A stretch of 64,000 nt of DNA, taken from assembly GCA_031216915.1 (NCBI GenBank), contig CM062289.1, forward strand, positions 61,250,241 to 61,314,240, given 5' to 3'. Source of the DNA: Pictodentalium vernedei (lineage: Eukaryota; Mollusca; Scaphopoda; Dentaliida; Dentaliidae). How positions within the stretch are numbered: the first letter of the stretch is position 1; every line of letters starts with the position of its first letter. Below are positions 56,798-64,000 of the stretch, in pieces. The position numbers were made by a program, and so were the translations under genes. Below the pieces are notes generated by a model, which was given only the letters and a program-made list of their open reading frames with translations, had not been told where the DNA came from and made no database searches.

Positions 56798-57053
56798 CAG
56801 TACGTGGAAAGTGGATTGTAGCTAAATCACCCGTGGAGTGGAGATATCACCCAAGCTATGCCTTTAAATATTTTTACATATCGACAAAAACACAAGCAAT
56901 GTTTCAGTCAATGGACCTCCGGGTTTAACCCGGAGGTCCATTGGCTGAAACTTTGCTTGTGCTGGTTATTCTTTGCAACAAATTTGCAATTATTGCTTGG
57001 GTGTAATCTCCACTCTGCGGGTGATTTAATGATAATACACGCTCCACGTACTG
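56798..57053. mobile_element. TA-flanked MITE, family C1
   Basis: CAGTACGTGGAAAGTGG left end, inverse right end, TA at 56796-56797 and 57054-57055, same core hairpin, 256 bp. Confidence 0.92.
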
Positions 57054-57236
57054 TATATATGTAAATTATTATAATATTGAGACTAAGTTATTTCCCTTCT
57101 TTCCAAAAAACAGTGTCTCATGATAACAAACTGAGAATTGACACGTTTAGTCCTCAGTTGTTCTATAAATTGTTTCCTCTCTTCAGATAGAGATCGTCTC
57201 CATGAGCATGAAATACACCACTACCTTACGGGCATT

Positions 57237-57449
57237 TCAGATACAATCATTTCCATCCATTTTGATTAGACGCACATCTCGACCTCTCTTTGGAAACAAT
57301 CCATTTCCCATTATTTCCTGCAAACCATAAAAGACCAATCCCAACAGAGCTCCTATAACCAAAGCCGGCAACACGGCTTTGTTAAGAATGGGTAGTGCCT
57401 TGGTGGCCAATCCTGCCAACAATCCTAAGAAACCATCTTTCATTTTCAA
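57237..57449 (-). CDS. Small hydrophobic Polinton-associated protein
   Basis: An uninterrupted 70-codon minus frame. Its first 50 residues are Gly/Ala/Leu-rich with a membrane-type stretch (LPALVIGALLGLVFYGL), followed by GNGLFPKRG. Small proteins with this plan (G/A/L-rich helix, then GxGLYLKxxG) are found near capsid genes in Polintons and related elements. I infer a membrane-active or minor virion role. It lies between two structural-type genes on the same strand. The frame is intact, but the rest of the element is dead. Confidence 0.6.
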   Translation of the reverse strand: MKMKDGFLGLLAGLATKALPILNKAVLPALVIGALLGLVFYGLQEIMGNGLFPKRGRDVRLIKMDGNDCI

Positions 57450-57459
57450 ATTCTATCTC

Positions 57460-57925
57460 AATTGTGCAGGACTCAGTCTCACAGTCAATCGTTTTTTTTT
57501 ATTACAATGCTCTTTGGCTATTCTATTAATTTGCATTTTGGTCCAGGCGATTTTGTTCCGTGCATTGCTGAAGTCTTGACTTCCAATCTTGCAGCTTCTC
57601 CTCGATTTTCTAATGCTTTATGAAGATTGTCTTTCTGACCTTCGGATATGTTTACATGTTGTATTATGTATCTCGTAGTTATTTTTTTTTTCCTTTAATT
57701 TTGTTAAAAAAAAAAATATTTAATTATTTTTTTATTCCCTATTAAATATCGATATAAAAATTGATTTTTTAATTCATTTTCCTATTCTGCGAACAAAATA
57801 TGTGAAAAAATAGTTTTTGTTTGTTTGTTTTTTGTTTTTGTTTAATAAAATATATAACAGAGTTTGTTTTGGGAAAGTGCAATGTCACACGTTAGCCACA
57901 AAGCTCTAACAATTCTCCATTTTGA
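57460..57925. other. A/T-tract spacer in the Polinton
   Basis: Long T and A runs (57660-57850) and no coding signal. Confidence 0.5.
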
Positions 57926-57929
57926 CCCG

Positions 57930-58440
57930 TTAATTCAGTGGTGATACTGTATAAAGTATAAGGTATGAGTCATCAGGGGCAGATAGACTGGATTTTGTTG
58001 TCTCTCTATGATCTTGTAGCCCGGAGAAACGTCCGGAAAGAAAGAGTAGATCATGCGTTGTGTGCCACCATTCACATAACGTCCAGAGATCACATCCTCG
58101 TTCACCAAAATTCTGTTGACAGAAAGAATGTGCACCACATTTTCTGATGTCACATGTATTTTGTTCGTTCAAATCTCAACATCGTTCCAAAAGTGTAAAC
58201 TCCTCTGACATCCACTTGATAACCCTCTTTCATGTTTAGTATCGATTGCAGAGTGCTGGCATTGGAAATTATTTTGGTGGCAGATCCTTCGTCAGCATCG
58301 ATCTTCAATCTAGTTTAAATGCATTTGTTCATATCGACCATGTCGTAACTGACTTTGGGAATGCGAATTGTAAACCAATCTGTTCCATTCAAATATCTGA
58401 ACGTATTAGTTTCCTCCATGTTATTGGGAATATTATTACA
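57930..58440 (-). pseudogene. Polinton structural-type gene, copy 2 (C-terminal part)
   Basis: On the minus strand, SYDMVDMNKCI and ISNASTLQSILNMKEGYQV lie near 58360-58215, then ENVVHILSVNRILVNEDVISG, VNGGTQ, IYSFFPDVSPGYKI and VYLPL (58150-57990). This is the same family as copy 1 but retains the C-terminal half. One or two frameshifts and stops break it, and a D element interrupts the upstream side at 58445. The family is common in invertebrate Polintons and is probably a minor capsid (penton-like) protein by inference. Confidence 0.7.
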
Positions 58441-58444
58441 GCCT

Positions 58445-58910
58445 GTTCTATGAAATCCCCATCTACAGCAACACTAAGCTATGCGGAAAACGAAAATCTG
58501 TTCTGCACATATGTGCGGAAAGGAAATCGTTGAAGGCCTATTTTTAAATGGAAGCGAAATTTCACTGGAATTTTCTACAAATCCTGCAAAACAATTACTA
58601 TTTGAGTCGCTAGGGATAGATGGAAATCATCCACTGAGTTCCAATGTGTTCTATGTGCCAGTAGGTACATATAAAACATTGGAACTCAGGAGACGAAATA
58701 GTAACACGGCTTGCCCTTGCAAATTTGGTTAGCGATAAAATGTGTTGTTTTTGTGGATAGTTGCCAGATGAATTGCTAAGTGTTCTTCTAATAATTGTTT
58801 TTATAAACGTGAAGGCATGTTATAAACACAGAACGACACACGCGTGTGAATGAATGGGTTATTCGATATGACACGAATGCCGGCGTGGAAGGCTAAAATG
58901 AGAGGCCACA
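58445..58910 (+). repeat. Family D repeat, copy (f), inside the Polinton
   Basis: It begins TTATTACAGCCTGTTCTATG (58436), with the CCGCACATATG-type palindrome near 58506, a D2 hairpin at 58630-58694 and one D1 arm at about 58810-58905, where it stops. It is in the same orientation as copy (c). Confidence 0.75.
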
Positions 58911-59090
58911 GTATGTACGTCTCCAGGTTTACCAGTTCTGTCGTACATCCTATCCCTCTTCAATTCGATCAGTGGATTGAATTTGGTCATGAATCGAGTT
59001 TTGTCATCGCTCACCACAATCCCCAAAAAATATTTTGCAGTTGTATTATCGGTTGTTCTTTTCGTGTTCTTGCCAAACCTTTCTAATAAT
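58911..59090 (-). pseudogene. Polinton gene fragment upstream of copy 2
   Basis: A minus frame of about 55 codons reads AKYFLGIVVSDDKTRFM and ELKRDRMYDRTGKPGD. It adjoins the D insertion, so it may be the upstream part of copy 2 or of a separate capsid gene. It has no other recognised motif. Confidence 0.45.
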
Positions 59091-59268
59091 TGAGTTTTCT
59101 ATTCCTGCAGCATTTTTTTTTTATAATTTAATAACTGTATTTGTTATTTTATTTATTTATTTTTTTTTTTTTTACTTCTACTTAATATGATTTTTTTTTT
59201 ATTAATATAAAAATTATTGAATCCCTTCCTATATTTTCCGAAGTATTTAGAACACGTCAAATCGATGG

Positions 59269-59710
59269 TCACGAAATTATAAGGATCATAATCCCACACT
59301 CACTTAAAAAATTCTTGAATTTTCTTTTGCTCATGTCGTTGGCAATACGATCGTAGTCAATGCGATTGAGATTCTTAACAACTTCACGAAACAGACAAAA
59401 AAATTCACGTTCTCTCTTATGGTCTGTCTCAGCAATCCAAAATAAGTTTGAGATTGAAACAGTCCACATTGCTGTGACATCCTCGGAAGTAGTAAGATTC
59501 GCACCGATTCAGACTCCCCAACGTCAAGTCATTGAAGAACATGAGGTTTCTCTGGTCAGAATTCAAGTCATGATGATTGGGCACGCCATTTGCATTTTCT
59601 TAAAATTGACATTCCACATTCGATGTTTTATTATTTCCGAGTTCTCACAGTGTCTCTTGGCAAGATCATTGCGACGAAGGATTGCATTTTTCAAACTCGT
59701 ATCAGTGATC
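59269..59710 (-). pseudogene. Further minus-strand Polinton remnant
   Basis: Frames read NDLAKRHCENSEIIKHR at the upstream end and FREVVKNLNRIDYDRIANDMSKRKFKNFL downstream, with frameshifts between. The composition suggests eroded coding sequence. I cannot assign a product. Confidence 0.4.
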
Positions 59711-59719
59711 TAAGATTCT

Positions 59720-60260
59720 CATTTTAACATTCTTTGGTAAGTTTGCGCTCAGAGCTTTTCACAAAAATTCTTATTTCTTGACAGATGGTAATCTCGCAAT
59801 TTGATTGGCTGACAGGTACGATGTAAATAATACCCTCATCCACTTGAAATATTTACACATTGGTTTAACCCGGTGTAAAAACATGAATATGCAGGCAATG
59901 TGATTTTTTTCAAAATCAATAAAAACAGTTTATGGCATATGTATTAAAATTAACAGTGCTGTTCATTGAAAACTTAATGAAAATAATACTCTTAATTTTG
60001 TGTTATTCATGACAAAAAAATCCGAACACTGATGGAAATATATTTTAATGTGGAGTTATCAGTTCTTTTTTTTTTCTTTCAAAATGCCATTTGGACAGTA
60101 TTCAGGGGATTTCTTCTGTTGTTTTGTCACACTGTAAAAAGTCTGAGCATCTATTTATACCTCATCAGTGTCAAGGTTCTCATGGATTATTTCGAAGAGC
60201 ATATTATTGAGAGATCATTTATAATCGATACATCAATCATGGAAATAACTATGGATATAT
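59720..60260. other. Intronic stretch with a diverged long repeat
   Basis: TTGATTGGCTGACAGGTACG (59801) recurs as TTGATTGGCTGAGAGGTACG at 60510. Each is followed by GGTTTAACC/GGTTAACCACGG and TTTAAAAACA segments, so a unit of about 700 bp appears twice. Confidence 0.45.
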
Positions 60261-60263
60261 CCC

Positions 60264-60314
60264 ATTATATTTTGTTTGTCAGAGCTCGTAGAGCTCTGTC
60301 AAACAAAATATAAT
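60264..60314. repeat. Short palindrome
   Basis: ATTATATTTTGTTTGTCAGA and GCTC pair with GAGCTCTGTCAAACAAAATA and TAAT around GTA, with one mismatch. Confidence 0.85.
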
Positions 60315-60349
60315 AAGCTATTTTCCTTTTCTACATAATTATAATTTTT

Positions 60350-60985
60350 ATTCATGGTGTATGGAAATTTAAACTGGTTTAAAAATTGATACACCCTTCG
60401 GCTGCGACTCAGTGTGTGTCAGTTTTCAAACCGGTGTAAATTTTCACACACTCCGGAATATACATGGATGACAAATATTATTTCCAAATGAAACAAAATA
60501 CTGTGTTTTGATTGGCTGAGAGGTACGTTGTAACTTGTAATCCACAGTAGCTTTTTTTACACGATGGTTAACCACGGTTTAAAAACAAGAATACACAATT
60601 GCAGGTTATATGGCTAAACAAAGTACCCATTTTTAATTATTAATACATACCTTCTGTTCGGTTATGTTAGAACAAAAATAAAAATACAGGAATTTTAATA
60701 TTTATGTGCAATAAATATTACAGATATGGATGTCATTGGAATTGGCTCATTGAACCAGTTCCAGTGACATCCACATTTGTCTGATTTTATTAAGAAACTT
60801 ACGAAGTACAAATTTTCTGTCAGTTTTTTTTTCCCACAATGTACTTTAAAGTATGAAGTACACCACAATTCTTGGAAATAAATCCGTTTTTCAGGGTGTA
60901 TGTGAGTTTACTCCGGTCTTTGCCTCAGGGTGTATGAGTTCCCAAACCGGTTTAAATTCTCATACACCCTGGAAAACACAAGAAT
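60350..60985. repeat. Inverted segments with GTGTATG...CATACAC arms
   Basis: Two imperfect hairpins (60354-60460 and 60893-60982) have arms like GGTGTATG(G/T)(A/G)A..TTTAAACTGG and CCGGTTTAAATTCTCATACACC with GCCTCAGG/GACTCAG centres. A third hairpin at 60722-60784 has TGGATGTCATTGGAA with TTCCAGTGACATCCA. Confidence 0.6.
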
Positions 60986-60989
60986 AACT

Positions 60990-62330
60990 AATAGTATGTG
61001 GGTTGAAATAGACTCTTACCAAACACGAACAATCTATAGCAATCCAACCACTCCAGTGTCAACAACAGTTTAATAAACAAATTCATCTTTCCACAATTCG
61101 ATTTTTTCCATTATAAACCCTCTTATGCTTTGGGGAAAGAGTGTGCGGTGCAGGCTATGACAATAACGTATACGGCCGTTCATATGTCTTACCGTACAGA
61201 CATTCGATCAGATCCAGAAGACGAGAAACAAAATCCTGTTACTGTCATGAGATAATAAAATAATACCTACAAGTTAAAGAAAGAAGATGAATTCTTGAAA
61301 AATATTATTTTGGTTTTCTTCACTGAACCTTCAATTTAATAAAGGGGAGCTCTTCTGTGGGGGTTTCAGCATACTTGACTTACAGTCAGTGAGAGGTATA
61401 TTGGCCACGATCCGCCTGTCGTCTGGCCGTAGGTCACTGTATCTCATGTCTGTTGTAAAGGGCGTGGTAAATCTTTTCTCTCCAAACCGCTGTGCCGATT
61501 CCAATAAAAAAAATTGAGTGATAACTGCGACGGGACAATTTAATTTGTTACAAACACAGCATTTCCAACATATGGAAGGTTGGGGGAATATTTGAAGCAA
61601 TAGATTTGATGGTTAGATATTTGGAATTAAGACTTCCTTTTGATGTGTAGACTGGCTTTTGTTTTACTATCTGTTCCTTTTTTTCTTTTTATTATTTTAT
61701 TTTCTTTTTTGAAAGCTGGGCAGATATGAATGATTTATGACACACATCATGACTGGGCGTTTTTGTTCATGCAGACGGTCGGTAGCCCCTTAAATCAGAA
61801 CAAAACTTCAAACGCAATTTATTTAACTTAAGAGTTGGTAATTGGAGTGGAACACCCTTCGTAGGAGTATAATCAATTCGGTCAAAAAGGTAGATATGTT
61901 TTATTATGGACCCCACACGAGAGCTCCTCGTTTTGACATTATAGTAATAAGAAAAACATTTGAAATATATTTTTCCGGCGGGTCCCCGCTCCCAAGCTTC
62001 CGTACTTGGTATATAATGTAAAGATGATTTACTTCGTTTAAATCACGGATGGTTCAAAACACGCAATTGCTGTCATATTTACAAGTGTTATGGCATCCAA
62101 AGATTTTAACACTGCGGGTAAAGAGAGAAATAAAATCCTATTATCACAGCCCTAAATGCCTCCATGTTGGACTCACACGTTTGTTCAAATCCAACCCCCG
62201 ACATCCGAACTGGACTGACATGAGATTCCAAGTTTGAACCCTGTGGCTAATAGGTTAAATTTTAAAACGGTATCAAGCCACTGCTGATCATGTTACCGGG
62301 TTTGACATATACAAACTTTGTAAGGATTAC
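60990..62330. other. Intronic stretch without recognised features
   Basis: No exon, hairpin or transposon recognised; the open frames have no motif. Confidence 0.45.
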
Positions 62331-62332
62331 AT

Positions 62333-62400
62333 TGGCATGGCAGGGGCATGGCAGAGGTTCGAACACACGCCGAGAGAGTTTCCTTCGGCGACAACCGAAT
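62333..62400. repeat. Single arm of the tRNA-like palindrome
   Basis: GGCATGGCAGAGGTTCGAAC, ACGCCGAGAGAGTTTCC and TTCGGCGACAACCG match the outer half of one arm at 48908-48975. The other arm is absent. Confidence 0.7.
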
Positions 62401-62933
62401 TTGTAAGGATAATTTACCAGTATCTCCAAAATGCTTGGGATCATATTTATGGGTGCTGTTGGCCTTCATCGTTTAATACTTTAGGTCATGTAGAGGACAT
62501 TAACAAATCTTATTCTATAAAACCACTGCTACAAATGCCTTAAAGCACGATATGTAACAATTGTGTAAGAATGATGTACAAATGTTCAACTCGGACCACT
62601 TAATGTCGTTATTATGTCGACATGGGGCTTACTATTTAACACTCCGGGGACGGAGGAAATAGAAGTTTGGCTTTCCACACTGTTCTCTATACATCTGGAT
62701 TGCTGGAACTCTCATTGACCAAAATATCATATTGGGGGTAGTGGCGGAAACTACTATAAATTAACATGTGCTACCCTCCCAGAAAATATTCTCGAAGGTT
62801 TGTAGTACATCGACGCAGCGCGATCTCCGATCACTATTTTATCATTTTTATGAAATACTTTGACCTACAGAAAACAAAAAATCCCGAAGGCTTTTAGTGC
62901 GCCAACCCCTTGTAATCTCCGCTCATGTTGAAA

Positions 62934-63163
62934 CCCTTTGAACACGCGCCACCCATCTTCCGACCAGGAACAATGATACGCCATAACATCCTTAAATAGC
63001 ATATCTGTTCAGTAAATGTCAGGATAGATCAAACAATATATTCAACGTGCAGCCCTGAGGCTGCATGTGAAAATATTGATTAGCCTACCCTAAATAATGA
63101 ATATGGACTCTTCTAATTGCTGCCATTGAACTGGCATGGAAGATACCACCAAAGTTCAAAGTG
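62934..63163. mobile_element. MITE, family B (decayed)
   Basis: The left end is CCCTTTGAACACGCGCC, the hairpin TTCAACGTGCAGCCCTGAGG to TGCATGTGAAAA is at about 63041-63073, and the right end is AAGTTCAAAGTG. TTAA flanks are decayed. It lies about 350 bp before SLC22 exon D. Confidence 0.75.
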
Positions 63164-63517
63164 TTATGGAAATACTTTGATCTATGTGGAAAATTAATAT
63201 ATTAATGATGAGTACATTTGTCATGGTAATACAAATTTATTTAAGTGCCGAGATTGAAAACTTGATAAAGTGGGATTGGCTTCCATGTAGGGTAAACATA
63301 AGAGATGTCACGTCATCAAAAGTTATGTCTGGGGTGGAGTTATTTTGTTGATTTGTTTAACGCCATCTTCGGGAGTGGGGAGTTTGAGTGATGAAGTTCT
63401 TTGCCGACGTTCCAGTAATCCAATTGTATAGAGATCGTTGCTTTCCCTCATGCCAAAATTTGTATCGACTCGTGTGCAATATTCAAATCAACGGATGTTA
63501 TCTTCACTGAATTTCAG

Positions 63518-63627
63518 GATAGGACGGCGCTGTACAATATTCTGGAGTATGTTAGTGTGCTCTATAATGGCTTTAGCAGTTGTTCCGGTTTCGTTTATTG
63601 GTATGTATCAGGAAAATTATATATCAG
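63518..63627 (+). CDS. SLC22-family transporter, exon D (loop 8-9, TM9)
   Basis: After an acceptor at 63516-63517 (ATTTCAG), the first base completes AAG (K). The protein then reads IGRRCTIFW, the conserved GRR motif of the cytoplasmic loop between TM8 and TM9, and about 20 hydrophobic residues of TM9. The likely donor is GTATTT at 63628-63633, leaving phase 1. This donor is weaker than the others, and the frame stays open to 63680, so the exon end is less certain than its start. No later exon with TM10-12 is visible before the window ends. Confidence 0.85.
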
Positions 63628-64000
63628 GTATTTGGTCGTTGATCGGCTTAACCGAGTGTATGTTCACTTACATGAGTTAAATACAGAATGTTACCGGTAA
63701 ATAATTGCTACCGACTGTGTCTGACGTTCAATGAAGCAAATCCTTAAGAAACAAATACATTGGACCTGTTTGCAAATGGCATGTTTTGTCCTTCACTGTT
63801 AATATGACGGTTTAATGCAGTCACTTAGTTTTTTATCCGAATCAAGGCTAAGCAATCCGAACAATAACTATTTACATTCCCTGGGCTGTATTTTGTATTT
63901 GTCAGCCCTGATAAATACCAGATAAAATAGCTAATAAAGCAGGTATGAAAATCAGAAAGCATCTTGCCAGTTTGCTAACCGCAAACAATCTCTACAAGTA

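Larger units (their letters stand above)
51150..59715. mobile_element. Decayed Polinton/Maverick element
   Basis: The plus strand carries remnants of a protein-primed family B DNA polymerase. The minus strand carries several Polinton-associated structural-type genes. This opposed arrangement of PolB and the other genes is usual for Polintons. Integrase, packaging ATPase, protease and terminal repeats were not recognised, so the borders are only the outermost gene remains. At least one C2, two C1, one D element and a palindrome lie inside it. Confidence 0.75.

Noticed and set aside
63628-63680. Exon D extending to the stop at 63678-63680
   Set aside because: The extension (IWSLIGLTECMFTYMS) does not match the conserved TM10 IGKF..T region of SLC22 proteins; a donor at 63628 fits better, though not beyond doubt.

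Overview
This is eukaryotic nuclear DNA, AT-rich, with very low gene density and heavy loading with transposon-derived sequence. The mix of an SLC22-type carrier gene, Polinton/Maverick remains, Tc1-like, Ty3/gypsy-like and jockey/CR1-like debris, 5S- and tRNA-headed SINEs, long poly(G)/poly(C) tracts and dozens of palindromic MITEs fits a marine invertebrate. A mollusc or other lophotrochozoan is my best guess. That is an inference from style; no species marker is visible.

Host gene. I recognise one host gene, a plus-strand solute carrier family 22 (organic ion transporter-like) gene running across the whole window. Four coding exons can be placed (9547-9968, 38359-38589, 47202-47336, 63518-63627). 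They have correct splice sites and matching phases (2/2/2) and encode about 299 residues, from just before TM2 to TM9. The N-terminal exon(s) and the C-terminal TM10-12 exons are not identified and probably lie outside the window. The introns between them are about 28.4, 8.6 and 16.2 kb; almost everything else listed sits in these introns or upstream of the first exon.

Layout. 1-9.5 kb: TTAA-flanked palindromic MITEs, a Tc1-like element that landed exactly in the TTAA of one of them, and several copies of a repeat (family D) carrying two hairpins. 12-21 kb: a palindrome, 34-bp and 65-bp minisatellites, a D copy interrupted by a TA-flanked MITE (C1), a decayed Ty3/gypsy pol on the minus strand, and a tRNA-headed SINE. 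22-31 kb: a compact cluster of promoter-type motifs, MITEs, and a 4.9-kb foldback element with arms over 1 kb. 31-42 kb: nested palindromes, a 5S-headed SINE with perfect target duplication, C2 MITEs, a triplicated MITE tail, and a young 3.1-kb foldback element whose arms are arrays of CTAATTAG palindromes. 42-50 kb: a dead non-LTR retrotransposon, SINE and MITE copies, a tRNA-like palindrome. 51-60 kb: a decayed Polinton with PolB on the plus strand and structural genes on the minus strand, itself hit by C1, C2 and D elements. 60-64 kb: small hairpins, a MITE, and the last SLC22 exon.

Main theme. Three sets of short elements (MITEs A1/A2, MITEs C1/C2, and the SINEs) share an internal core but carry different ends. 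This suggests that cores are exchanged between transposon ends. Several nested insertions (Tc1 in a MITE's TTAA, C2 in PolB, C1 in D, a SINE in a palindrome) fix element boundaries to the base.
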